Assembly: GCF_963669205.1 (NCBI RefSeq) | Contig: NZ_OY769915.1 | Span: forward strand, 4,128,001-4,192,000 | Reading direction: 5' to 3' | DNA length: 64,000 bases | Source of the DNA: an uncultured Roseibium sp. | Lineage (GTDB): Bacteria; Pseudomonadota; Alphaproteobacteria; Rhizobiales; Stappiaceae | Part shown: positions 8,998 to 17,110 of the stretch, piece after piece | How positions within the stretch are numbered: the first letter of the stretch is position 1 | How the letters are laid out: each line of letters begins with the position of its first letter | Translations under genes and position numbers: made by a program | The notes under the pieces: model-generated | The model's database searches: none | Told to the model about the DNA's origin: nothing | What the model saw: the letters and a program-made list of their open reading frames with translations, nothing else

Positions 8998-9243
8998 GTG
9001 ACGGGTATAACTCCTAAGCAAAAGGAATGTCTTGAGTGCATCTCTCACTACATCAGCCAGAATGGTCATAGCCCATCGCTGGCCGAGATTGGAGAGACTC
9101 TCTCGCAAAGCGCCGTGGCGATACATCACAAGGTCAACTCCCTGGCAGAACGGGGATATCTGACGAAGACCCGTGGCAAACGCACGCTCGCACTGACGCG
9201 GAAGTCAAAACAGTTGCTCGCACATTTGGCACTGAATGACTGA
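8998..9243 (+). CDS. LexA-type winged-helix DNA-binding domain protein, 81 aa
   Basis: The whole protein is the N-terminal DNA-binding domain of LexA-like repressors: ITPKQKECLECISHYI, then GHSPSLAEIGETL, then SAVAIHHKVNSLAERGYL, then the wing. The S24 autopeptidase/dimerisation half of true LexA (about 200 aa) is absent, so it cannot self-cleave in the SOS response and must either bind DNA alone or pair with a partner. The start is a GTG at 8998 with ACGGAGA about 7 bases upstream. Its stop overlaps the next gene by 8 bases, suggesting coupled translation. Confidence 0.8.
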   Translation: MTGITPKQKECLECISHYISQNGHSPSLAEIGETLSQSAVAIHHKVNSLAERGYLTKTRGKRTLALTRKSKQLLAHLALND

Positions 9244-9634
9244 TCATGCGATGCCGAAGCTCTCAGGCCGAGTGACATTACGGGCAAGGCGCAACCCCTC
9301 CGGCATTTCCAGGTTCGTACGGAGCCGCATAAAATGGCACCGAATTATCGCTTCCACATTGGTCTGTTTTCTTGTGACCCCGGCCGTTGCAGATCAGGAT
9401 CCGAACCGCCCCACCGACAGAATCGCGTCGGATCTCGGGATCGAGGAAGACGTTTTCATCGAATGCTTCAAACCGGTCAATCCGGAACCTGACAAATACC
9501 CTTCTGGGCAAGAGCAACGCGCCAACAAGGCAATCCTGTTACCTTGCCTGCAAAAGGCCAACCCGGCCATCAGCAACGAGCGGCTCGACACGGTGATGGA
9601 CAAGTACCGGCCCGAGGGCGCTTTCCGGAAATAG
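9236..9634 (+). CDS. Exported small protein of unknown function, 132 aa
   Basis: It overlaps the LexA-like gene by 8 bases. A basic N-region (RARRNPSGISRFVRSRIKWHR) is followed by a hydrophobic segment (IIASTLVCFLVTP) ending AVA-DQ, a plausible signal peptide near residues 30-52. The mature ~80 residues carry two cysteines in VFIECFKPVNP and LLPCLQKANP, a spacing I have seen in other small alphaproteobacterial exported proteins, and end in DTVMDKYRPEGA. Start choice is uncertain (ATG at 9236 or 9251), as no strong ribosome-binding site precedes either. Function unknown. Confidence 0.65.
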   Translation: MTDHAMPKLSGRVTLRARRNPSGISRFVRSRIKWHRIIASTLVCFLVTPAVADQDPNRPTDRIASDLGIEEDVFIECFKPVNPEPDKYPSGQEQRANKAILLPCLQKANPAISNERLDTVMDKYRPEGAFRK

Positions 9635-9751
9635 GCCGCGAACCTGACTGAATGCCATTCCGGGGCAGGAAAACGCGTGTGCCGTTTCACCTCGCGGCTT
9701 CGGTTCGCTCCATCATGACGCTTTCGGGACCGAAGCGCTCACTTCCAACCC

Positions 9752-11611
9752 CTAATAGCGGATTGCAAAGCGTGCCGTGCCCTGCAGAACGTCAGCATCG
9801 TTCGAAAAGACTCCCCTTCCGTCCAGGGTGAAACTTGCCAGCGATCCGAGGTCGATCTCCATTGCCGCCCCGAAACTGACGGCGGAGCGGCCCGATGCCG
9901 CGAGGCCGATTGAATTGGAAATGCCGAGGAGCGTGACCGCGACGTCGTCATTGCCGAGGGAGCCACGAAAAAGATAACCCAGGCGGCCTGTTATCGTGGC
10001 CGGGCCGATGTCCCTTGAGACCGCAACCTCCAGATCAGCTTCCATAAGTCCCAGCGTCTGAGCGTCGACCTTGGCATTGGCGTTCGAGCCGCTTTCCGAG
10101 TAATCCTCCGTATGCTGCAGACCAATGCGCCCACGCAGGCTCGGTATGACCGTAAAACCGGTGGCTCCAAGGTCAATATCGGCGGACACCGCGGCTTCCG
10201 AGGTCAGGAACCAGCTGTCATAAGACGCGGTGGCGTTGCTCTCGCCGATGGTGAGCCCGCCTGTCGTTGCGGTATTGTCGTTGACAAAACGATTGCTGTC
10301 GTTGACCTGCCAACCACCGACAACACCGGTGCCGACAGTGACCGCGCCAAAAAGGCGGTCCCCATACATGCCGGCAAAGACACCATTGCTCTCGATATCC
10401 TGTGCATCTGCCCAGCGGCTTCGTGCGGTGATCGTTCCATTGACATAACCGGCCATCACGCCAAGGCGCATCGTGGGCGCGTGTCGCCACGCGTAGCCGG
10501 CTGCAGCGCCCATCTGGCTGATCACGTGATCAAGTGTGGTGTCGTCGCCGCCATGGTGGGCGGTACCGCCGAAGCCGTTGATCCAGAAGCGTCCGGATTG
10601 AGGACCGTAAATCGTTTCCGTCCTTGAAGGTGATGACCGCAACGCTCCGAAGGTCTGAGCCGATCGCCATTCATGGTCTGCATAGGCAAGTAGCTTACCC
10701 GGCACCTGTCCGGCTGCGCTCCCGCTGTTCGCCACATCCAGACCATCGCGCCCCAGCCGCGTCAATGTGTTTGCCGTTTCGGCGAATTGATTGAAGCGCG
10801 CCGTCAGACCGGTTGGATCGAAAGTGGCGAACCGTCCCGTCACCGGCTCGTAAAACCAGGGGACCGGGCCGGACAGACCGGGCTGACCCCCGGCAAGGTT
10901 CGTCGTCGGCAGCTCCCAGAACACGGAGTGAGAAGCGCCGGTGGAGATGTCGAGCGACGCGGGTGAATTGAACGAGATCGCCCCGCCGAGATAGCCGGGG
11001 GCTTTCAGGGAAACGGCAGTACCCATCGAGACGCCCAAGATCTGGATAGCACTGGCCCGTTCCGAAATGACCTGACCGCTGCTGATTATGGTACCATTTG
11101 TGCCCTGGCTGAGAATTGCATCAGCGCCGGTCCCCGAGCTTCTGACCGTGCCGCTGTTTACGATCCTGGTATCGTTGCCAAAATTCAGTATTCCGGAAGC
11201 GTTTTCGCCTGCGGTCACGACGGTGCCTGTGTTGGAGATCCTGCCGTAAACGCCAAAATTCACAAGTGCGAAAGCGTCCGTTTCAAGCGTCCGGATTGTT
11301 CCGTTGTTGACAATCGTGGCCAGATTTCCAACGCTGAAAATCCCGAACGCCTGCGCTCCGCCTGTCGCAATGTGCCCCAGATTGGTGATGATGTTCCCGT
11401 CGCCAAAACTATCGATAGCATTGTCGAGAACGGCAGTCGTCGCAACGCTGCCGGTCGGTGTAATCACGAGGCTCGTATTGCCGAGCAGAACCTGCGTCGT
11501 AGAGACAGGCGATGTGACGACTTCACCTGCGCGTGAAAAGGGTACCGGGGCAACAAGCAGCGCGCCGGCACAAGCCGATGTCAGCCAAGGCCGACATAAT
11601 ATTTTTGCCAT
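9752..11611 (-). CDS. Autotransporter (type Va) with short Asn-Gly/Ser-Gly repeat passenger, 619 aa
   Basis: A signal peptide occupies residues 1-28 (GALLVAPVPFSRA). Residues ~45-200 form a small beta-helix-like passenger of repeated NNGTI, NTGTV and NSGTV turns. The last ~280 residues form the autotransporter beta-barrel (FWINGFGGTAHH, YAWRHAPTMRLGVMAGYV), ending ARFAIRY with the C-terminal aromatic expected for outer-membrane insertion. The passenger is short and no protease triad or cleavage signal is obvious, so it probably stays on the surface as an adhesin-type protein. Its ATG is preceded by an unusual GTGTGGGGGAC hairpin leader (11612-11645). Confidence 0.9.
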   Translation of the reverse strand: MAKILCRPWLTSACAGALLVAPVPFSRAGEVVTSPVSTTQVLLGNTSLVITPTGSVATTAVLDNAIDSFGDGNIITNLGHIATGGAQAFGIFSVGNLATIVNNGTIRTLETDAFALVNFGVYGRISNTGTVVTAGENASGILNFGNDTRIVNSGTVRSSGTGADAILSQGTNGTIISSGQVISERASAIQILGVSMGTAVSLKAPGYLGGAISFNSPASLDISTGASHSVFWELPTTNLAGGQPGLSGPVPWFYEPVTGRFATFDPTGLTARFNQFAETANTLTRLGRDGLDVANSGSAAGQVPGKLLAYADHEWRSAQTFGALRSSPSRTETIYGPQSGRFWINGFGGTAHHGGDDTTLDHVISQMGAAAGYAWRHAPTMRLGVMAGYVNGTITARSRWADAQDIESNGVFAGMYGDRLFGAVTVGTGVVGGWQVNDSNRFVNDNTATTGGLTIGESNATASYDSWFLTSEAAVSADIDLGATGFTVIPSLRGRIGLQHTEDYSESGSNANAKVDAQTLGLMEADLEVAVSRDIGPATITGRLGYLFRGSLGNDDVAVTLLGISNSIGLAASGRSAVSFGAAMEIDLGSLASFTLDGRGVFSNDADVLQGTARFAIRY

Positions 11612-11645
11612 TCCGGACGTCTCTTGAGTCGGACGTCCCCCACAC
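11612..11645 (-). promoter_or_regulatory. Leader hairpin element, copy a (GTGTGGGGGAC type)
   Basis: On the minus strand GTGTGGG is followed by a 7-bp stem, GGACGTC (11638-11632) with GACGTCC (11621-11615), around a 10-base loop. The purine stretch AAGAG, the only ribosome-binding candidate, lies at the 3' side of the loop 9 bases from the ATG at 11611. The same layout precedes two other genes (13403-13437, 63568-63594). I infer a translation-control element. Confidence 0.6.
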
Positions 11646-12014
11646 GTTTGATGTGAGAATTTTTATTCGTTATGGTTAATAAAACATATACTTAGCGAGA
11701 GTTCACGGCAGCACCTTCGGATGAGCTAGTTAAAAATAACGATGAAAAGCCTGCAAAACAGGAAAATTCAGACACGCCGCCATCGATGAAAGCAGCCCGG
11801 TCATTTGCCTGATCCAGCGGAGCGGGAAGATGCAAATCAGGGTGCGTGCGGGATTCCGGACTGGCGGCGACCGTCCAAGCGTATGCAAAAAATGGAATTT
11901 TCTGCGGCCCGTGCAGACAGCGGGCCGGATTGACAAGGATCGCCTAAGAAATCAGAGAACGCACACAACACGGTGAAAGCGCCGTGTGTTCGGCCACATG
12001 CCGTTTCCCACGGA
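11646..12014. other. Intergenic region between HD-GYP and autotransporter genes
   Basis: The stretch 11655-11700 is AT-rich (TATTCGTTATGGTTAATAAA) and probably holds the promoter of the autotransporter gene on the minus strand. The remainder, 11720-12014, contains no ORF with protein-like features and is effectively the 3' flank of the HD-GYP gene. Confidence 0.5.
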
Positions 12015-13118
12015 TCACATCGCGACTCTATCGATCTTTTTGCGCCTGATCCGGCCGTAGCCCGTATCGAGCACCGACTTCTTGAAAACCTTGAACAGAT
12101 TGGCGTCCAGTTTTTCCGGCATTCTTGCCATCTCCTGGATTGCCTGGCGCGCAGACATGCCGTCCCTGCCACCCTTGTTCTCGGTGAGACTGGAATAGAT
12201 GTCGGCGAGTGTGAGCAAACGCACCAGAAACGGGATCTCGTTCCCTTTCAACCCGTCAGGATACCCTGTCCCATCCAGCATTTCGTGGTGCCAGACCGCA
12301 ACATCGACCACGCTTTTTGGAAGGCTCTTGTTCGTTTTGAGGATCTCGCGCGTGAATTCCGGGTGTCGCTTGATAAACGCCTGCTCCCTGGTCGTCGGTT
12401 GGCCAGGTTTGTCGAGGATCGACAAGGGTATTCTCACCTTCCCCAGATCGTGGACAAGCGCGCTCAGGGCAACAAGCATCTGTTGTTCCTTGGATAGGCC
12501 CAGGTCCCTTGCGAACGAAACCGCGTGTCCCGTTACCAACAGGGTGTGCCGGTAATTGTGGCTGTGATGTGCTTGTGCCGCTTCCAGCCACGCTCCGACT
12601 CCCTCTTTCGCGATCGTTTCAGTGATGTTCCTTGCCGCATCCGTCAGCTTGGCGATTGGCAAATCCCTGCCCAGAACCGCAGAGAGGGAAACCGTGGCAA
12701 GCGTCCGGCACGCCCCGCCCACGGCTGTCCGGATGTCTTCGGGGAGTTCGACCGACAGGTTCGGCTTGTAGTAGTCGCCAACAACTTCCCGCAAGGTTGC
12801 AAGCAGCGCGGACAAGCTCTCCCGCCGGTCCACAAGCTTCTGACACCCGAATTCGTGCGCCTGGAACACCTGTTTGCGGTTTCGCTGGTCCAGGACCGAG
12901 ATCGACAGCTTGCACCCTGAGGCAAGTGCCGTTTTGAGGCACCGGACATCGTCTTCGGTTAGCGCAAGAAAATCCACGATCAAGGTTGTCTCGGGACGGA
13001 CCGGAGAAGAGGCAAGACCTTTCACGTCAAGAAAATCGATCGGAAAGAGGGATGCGATGATCCCGTAGCGCCGCGCAGCCTTGACCCGATCGGACGAAAT
13101 GATTGCGATCCTGCTCAT
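12015..13118 (-). CDS. HD-GYP domain protein with degenerate receiver (putative c-di-GMP phosphodiesterase), 367 aa
   Basis: Residues ~200-340 are an HD-GYP domain: ALVHDLGKVRIP carries the HD pair and HHEMLDGTGYPDGL the GYP signature, so c-di-GMP hydrolysis is the expected activity. Later family positions differ: the usual ADxxDALT block reads ADIYSSLT and the following Arg-Pro-Tyr motif is GGRDG, which may alter activity. The N-terminal ~115 residues look like a receiver that has lost its standard acidic pocket and Lys. The start codon overlaps the stop of a 95-codon ORF (ATGA), suggesting coupled translation from the leader at 13403-13437. Confidence 0.85.
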   Translation of the reverse strand: MSRIAIISSDRVKAARRYGIIASLFPIDFLDVKGLASSPVRPETTLIVDFLALTEDDVRCLKTALASGCKLSISVLDQRNRKQVFQAHEFGCQKLVDRRESLSALLATLREVVGDYYKPNLSVELPEDIRTAVGGACRTLATVSLSAVLGRDLPIAKLTDAARNITETIAKEGVGAWLEAAQAHHSHNYRHTLLVTGHAVSFARDLGLSKEQQMLVALSALVHDLGKVRIPLSILDKPGQPTTREQAFIKRHPEFTREILKTNKSLPKSVVDVAVWHHEMLDGTGYPDGLKGNEIPFLVRLLTLADIYSSLTENKGGRDGMSARQAIQEMARMPEKLDANLFKVFKKSVLDTGYGRIRRKKIDRVAM

Positions 13119-13402
13119 CTGTGCCCCACTTCAAGTCGACGCATGCCGATTGGAAAACGGGATCGTTCGCGATTTTTCGCGCTGTGCCGGCAACCCGGCG
13201 CTGTCATTCCTGAAACAGGTCTCGTTCCACAACCGGCAGAGAAGCGGCCAAAACGGCCGGTCTTTGCGGCTTCCTGTAATTCGGGCGTAACACGCGCGAC
13301 AATCGCAAGCTCGGCCCTGCGAACAAATCCGCAGCACCTAGATGGAAGCAATCGAAACATCCAGGGATTGCATTTATGATGGCTTTGGGAGTTTGCAGAC
13401 AT
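13115..13402 (-). CDS. Possible 95-codon upstream ORF coupled to the HD-GYP gene
   Basis: It starts at the ATG placed exactly behind leader element copy b (AGAGG 9 bases upstream) and ends in an ATGA overlap with the HD-GYP start. Those two features argue it is translated. The predicted sequence (MSANSQSHHKCNPWMFR..., five Cys, Arg-rich, no domain) does not look like a folded protein, so it may be a leader ORF that delivers ribosomes to the HD-GYP start. I cannot exclude that it is chance. Confidence 0.35.
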   Translation of the reverse strand: MSANSQSHHKCNPWMFRLLPSRCCGFVRRAELAIVARVTPELQEAAKTGRFGRFSAGCGTRPVSGMTAPGCRHSAKNRERSRFPIGMRRLEVGHR

Positions 13403-13437
13403 GCCCGGACGCCTCTTTTCTCAGACGTCCCCCACAC
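13403..13437 (-). promoter_or_regulatory. Leader hairpin element, copy b (GTGTGGGGGAC type)
   Basis: On the minus strand ACAGGTGTGGG precedes a stem, GGACG (13430-13426... plus-strand CGTCC) with CGTCC (plus-strand GGACG 13407-13411), with two more possible pairs inside. The loop contains AAAAGAGG, the ribosome-binding sequence, 9 bases from ATG 13402. A TATATAAA box lies just upstream (13440-13450), so the element would begin close to the 5' end of the mRNA. Confidence 0.55.
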
Positions 13438-13622
13438 CTGTTTATATATACAACATCAATATTAACACAGATATAATAGATAAAGATGAGTCACTAAACT
13501 ATGACTTTCAGTTGTGGAATACTTGAAAACGAAATTTTATACCGCAAACAATAAATTGCCGCTTCAGGGTTTGACAGCACGTTCTGGCGTTGGAGCGCCC
13601 AGTGAAACTCACATCTTGAGCG

Positions 13623-14645
13623 TTAATTCCTGCACATGGCTTTGCGTCGCGTCGCCGAAGGCAATTCGCCGAAATGCTTGCTGTAATAGGCCGTGAACCT
13701 GCTCCAGTCCCAAAATCCCTCCTGCGCAGCGATGTTTCCAATCGATTCATCGAAATAGCGTTCTTGTCTCAGTTTGCGCCGAGCGTTGTGCAACCGCACA
13801 ATCCTTGCATAGGATCGCGGACCCATGTTCACGTGCTCGGAGAAAGCCTGTTCGACTGATCGCTTCGAACCGAGTTTCGACAATGCCTGATTGCCCTCGC
13901 TGCCCTGATAGAGATCACGCGCGGCGAGAAGATGCCGGGCCTTCAGAAAACGGTCCAGAGCCGGTGTCCGGTGAATGACGGCGAAGCCTCCCCGCTCCAG
14001 CCATTCCAGCGAAAATCCCGCCGTGATGCTCGATATCATCGCCTGGTGAATAATCTTGGCGGTCTTTGTTTCGTTGGCAGGAGGTATTCCCTTCGCGCTT
14101 TGAAGCGTCATCAGCGCGTCATCCTGGATTCGTCCCGCCAATCTCCGAGACTTCACGAATTCGCCGTCCTGCTTCAGTTTTTTGAACCAGTCGCCCACGT
14201 CGGGAACCAGGTTTTCGTTTTTGAGGAGAGCCTCGCATTCCACCGTCATAAGAAGCAACGGGCAATCCGTCGGCGTTGGTGCAACGGCCTCGCCGCCTGG
14301 CGGCAGCACGTAGACCCAGGAACCGGCGCCCTGGACGCCAAAGACCGTTTCCTCGCAAGCCTCGCAAAGGCAAATGCAGAACAGAAACTTGTCAGGATCG
14401 ACCTTCAGGCATTGCTCAATGGCTTGCATGCTCTTTGACACGTGGATCGAGATCCGGTCCACAACAGCCAAAACGACGCTGCTTTCGAAAGCTCCGGGGC
14501 TGAGCTGAATGCTCTCGAGTTCGATGCCGTTGAACAAGCTCGCATGGTGCTCGAGGTCGTTGCTGGCGCATCTGTACAGAACAGAAGAATCGACATTCAG
14601 TTCTTCGAACTTTTCAAGATTATTGAATTCAACCAGTTCATTCAT
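13623..14645 (-). CDS. AraC-family transcriptional regulator, paralog 4 (340 aa)
   Basis: Its C-terminal AraC double HTH is closely related to paralogs 1-3 (EHVNMGPRSYARIVRL, SIGNIAAQEGFWDWSRF, YSKHFGELPSATRR). The N-terminal sensor-like domain has the same layout (IQLSPGAFESSV, LVPDVGDWF) but is far more divergent, and the WFP start is replaced by MNELVEFNNLEKF. GGAAG precedes the ATG by 8 bases. It lies 5 kb from the other three and is separated from them by the LexA-like, autotransporter and HD-GYP genes. Confidence 0.88.
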   Translation of the reverse strand: MNELVEFNNLEKFEELNVDSSVLYRCASNDLEHHASLFNGIELESIQLSPGAFESSVVLAVVDRISIHVSKSMQAIEQCLKVDPDKFLFCICLCEACEETVFGVQGAGSWVYVLPPGGEAVAPTPTDCPLLLMTVECEALLKNENLVPDVGDWFKKLKQDGEFVKSRRLAGRIQDDALMTLQSAKGIPPANETKTAKIIHQAMISSITAGFSLEWLERGGFAVIHRTPALDRFLKARHLLAARDLYQGSEGNQALSKLGSKRSVEQAFSEHVNMGPRSYARIVRLHNARRKLRQERYFDESIGNIAAQEGFWDWSRFTAYYSKHFGELPSATRRKAMCRN

Positions 14646-16194
14646 CGAACTACTTCCGGGATGACGTTTTTCACCTCATCGAGTTTTCTTCGGATCTCCA
14701 GCGCCAGGTTTTTCACGCGAAACCGGGCTTGTTCCGGCGCAGGAAAGACCCCGGGCCACTACGGACCAAGGCATGGATCAAAAGACTTGCTGGCGGCATT
14801 TCAGGCTGACGGGATCGAAGGAAACGGCTGCGCGACGCCTCTGACTTCACAGCAGCCGATACGCGCCGCGCCTGGCCGGCAGGGCGGGTGAATGGACCGC
14901 CCACCCGGGCAACACGGGACCTAGACAGGTGTGGGGGACCTTTCTCATGAGAGCCCGTGCATTGCCCGGATGGGCGGCGACATCCGACTTGGCGGCCCCC
15001 GCACGCCCCCCTTGCGAGAAGGTTGCAACGGTAGTGCAACGCCAGGCCGAACCTCGGGTCTGCACTCGAACGAGTGCTTACCTGTTCTGCACCCTCTGCC
15101 GAAGCATGAGGACGAGAACCGTTTTCGAAGCAAACTTGATTGGCATCGGGTGAGATTGCGCCCGGGCCCTTTCGCCCGGGAAACGAGCCGGCATTTTCAT
15201 GCATTCCGGAACGGTGAAAAACGCATCGGACCGCCCCTCCGATCCGCGTATTCCTGTCCGAAACAATGCTGCTTTTTGCCGGTGCCACAGTCATTCCCCG
15301 ATTCGACAATCGATTAACTATCGATACGAAATGGGGACCCCGGTCCGTTAGGCAGAACTCGCATGAGTTTCAGATAAAGTTTTTCTGGATTTCGATTTAA
15401 AAATCAAAATGAAGTTTAGGACGATATGCACATAGCGCAACTAAAATTCAGATCGAGAAAAAGAAACGTTCTTTTGCGGCGAACCGCTCTGACTTTAGCA
15501 ACGAAATAACAAAAATTTAATGGAAAAACCTTTCACGGAAAATTTCGTAAGTATTATCGCTTACAAACAGCAATTTTTACACTCTCAAGCTCGTTTCACC
15601 AGCCGCTCCCGATCTCAAGGTTTTCCCGAATGTCTTTCTCAATCTGTAATAGAAATTATGGTGCAATGCTCGGGGGGAACAAAACCAGCCTCTTTTTTCT
15701 GCGCATGCACCAAAACGTCATGAAACAACGGAGCAAATCCTGCCGGCAACGCTGTTTGGAAACAAGGTCGTTTGCGGTCAAGACCAAGGACAGACAGCGC
15801 TGTTTTCAAAGGCTGCTCGTCCCCGTTGAACCCGGTCTGTCTCATGGCAGTGGCCACACGGCCCATCAGAAACTCATTGCCCCGGCATAGCGAGAAATTG
15901 AAAATCCGGTAGATCACCTCACGAAGGCGTAGACCTCAATGTGGCAAGGCGCCGGTCCGACCGTACTGCAGGCCGCCGCCGACCGGCTCATCGCGACCGG
16001 TACGGCAAACCCGATGTACTGACCCAAGCCCTTCGGACGGCATCCCTGCCTCAGCGCACCGCAGCGCATTCGACCCGGGTCGGATTGCGGCGGCTGGAGT
16101 GTGATCCTGGCGACGTCATAGCACCTGAACCGCCGAGATTTACCTTTGCCGGCGCGTCCGTTACATTGCGGACGAACGCCTGCGAAGACTGAAT
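14646..16194. other. 1.5-kb gene-poor region
   Basis: I support no protein gene here. Features seen: the GTGTGGGGGAC core at 14929-14939 (plus strand), a GC-rich 14870-15230, and a strongly AT-rich 15340-15560 that may hold divergent promoters. ORFs at 14947-15153, 15520-15723 and 15639-15917 (minus) have neither family features nor good ribosome-binding sites; the last has the most protein-like composition (RGNEFLMGRVATAMRQTGF) and could be a gene remnant. Confidence 0.5.
14929..14946 (+). promoter_or_regulatory. GTGTGGGGGAC leader core, copy c (no hairpin)
   Basis: ACAGGTGTGGGGGAC is identical over 15 bases to the copy at 13427-13441 and lies 7 bases before an ATG at 14947. GTCC to complete the hairpin is missing, and the ORF behind it (68 codons) is not protein-like, so this may be a decayed leader or the 5' end of a small RNA. 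Confidence 0.4.
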
Positions 16195-16965
16195 ATGTCC
16201 GACAAAAAACCGACTGAAGCAAAAGTTGATTCAACGCTTTCCAAAGGTCTGGCGATCCTCGAAAAACTCGCCGAAGCACGTAAGTCGCTCGGTGTAACGG
16301 AGATTTCGCGATCTCTCGACCTCACCAAGTCCAATACCTTTCGCCTGCTGCAGACACTTTCCAGGCTCGGTTACGTTTCACAGAAGGAAGACGGTGGATA
16401 CGCGGCCACTCTCAAGATGTGGCAAGTGGGGCGCAGCACCGTCGACAGTCTCAACCTCAGGGAACTTGCGGCACCCGAGATGGCCTACCTTGCCGATGAA
16501 ACCGGCGAGACGATCTACCTCGCTATCCCGGAACAGTTCAACGTGGTCTACATCGACAAGATCGAAAGCAAGAAACCGATCCGCTCCTGGAACCCCATCG
16601 GCGGATCGGCGCCGATCCATTGTGTCGGCACCGGAAAGGCGATCCTTGCGGCAAACTACATCAGCCTGCGCGAGAAACTCCGCGAACCCTTCGAGGCCTT
16701 CACCAACAAAACGCTGACGACGTTGCGCCAGCTGGACGAGGACATCGAAGCAACGCTCATGAGAGGTTATGCCTATGACACCGGTGAGTTTCGCGACAGG
16801 ATCCTGAGTTTTGGCGCAGCGATAAAACTTCCCGACGGCGAAGCCGTCGCCGCCATCGGCATCTCGGTTCCAAACGTCAACTTGCCCGACAACGGAGAAG
16901 AGCGGTTCGGCTCGCTATCCGCACACGCGGCTGAAGCGATTTCCCGCAAGCTTGCAAGGGTGTAG
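16195..16965 (+). CDS. IclR-family transcriptional regulator, 256 aa
   Basis: The N-terminal winged helix-turn-helix (residues ~15-75: LSKGLAILEKLAEA, GVTEISRSLDLTKSNTFRLLQTL) is followed by the IclR effector-binding domain (AAPEMAYLADETGETIYLA, VGTGKAILA, GYAYDTGEF). Full family length. It probably controls the adjacent oxidase/RidA group, as IclR proteins usually regulate neighbouring catabolic genes. Its TAG stop is formed within a repeat palindrome (16965-16993), so a repeat insertion reaches the very end of the gene. Confidence 0.9.
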   Translation: MSDKKPTEAKVDSTLSKGLAILEKLAEARKSLGVTEISRSLDLTKSNTFRLLQTLSRLGYVSQKEDGGYAATLKMWQVGRSTVDSLNLRELAAPEMAYLADETGETIYLAIPEQFNVVYIDKIESKKPIRSWNPIGGSAPIHCVGTGKAILAANYISLREKLREPFEAFTNKTLTTLRQLDEDIEATLMRGYAYDTGEFRDRILSFGAAIKLPDGEAVAAIGISVPNVNLPDNGEERFGSLSAHAAEAISRKLARV

Positions 16966-16993
16966 GGTACGGCCTCATATATGAGTCCGCACC
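16965..16993. repeat. Palindrome made of two joined MITE ends, overlapping the iclR stop
   Basis: GGGTACGGCCTCATA (16965-16979) and TATGAGTCCGCACC (16980-16993) are the two inverted ends of the element at 33292-33554 joined back to back, with two mismatches. The preceding TA matches the TA flanking the other copies. The hairpin could serve as a terminator for the iclR gene. Confidence 0.6.
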
Positions 16994-17110
16994 TTGTCCC
17001 GTCCAAAGCAGAGAATACTCCCCGGACGGACGGCGGTCCCGGTCAACCGGCAATGGGTGAGAAGGGCGCCGCGCCCCTGGCAGGGCCACCCTCCTCTGCC
17101 ACTGGTTGGA

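Noticed and set aside
15639..15917. 92-codon minus-strand ORF
   Set aside because: Composition is somewhat protein-like, but there is no ribosome-binding site or recognisable domain; kept only as a possible remnant.
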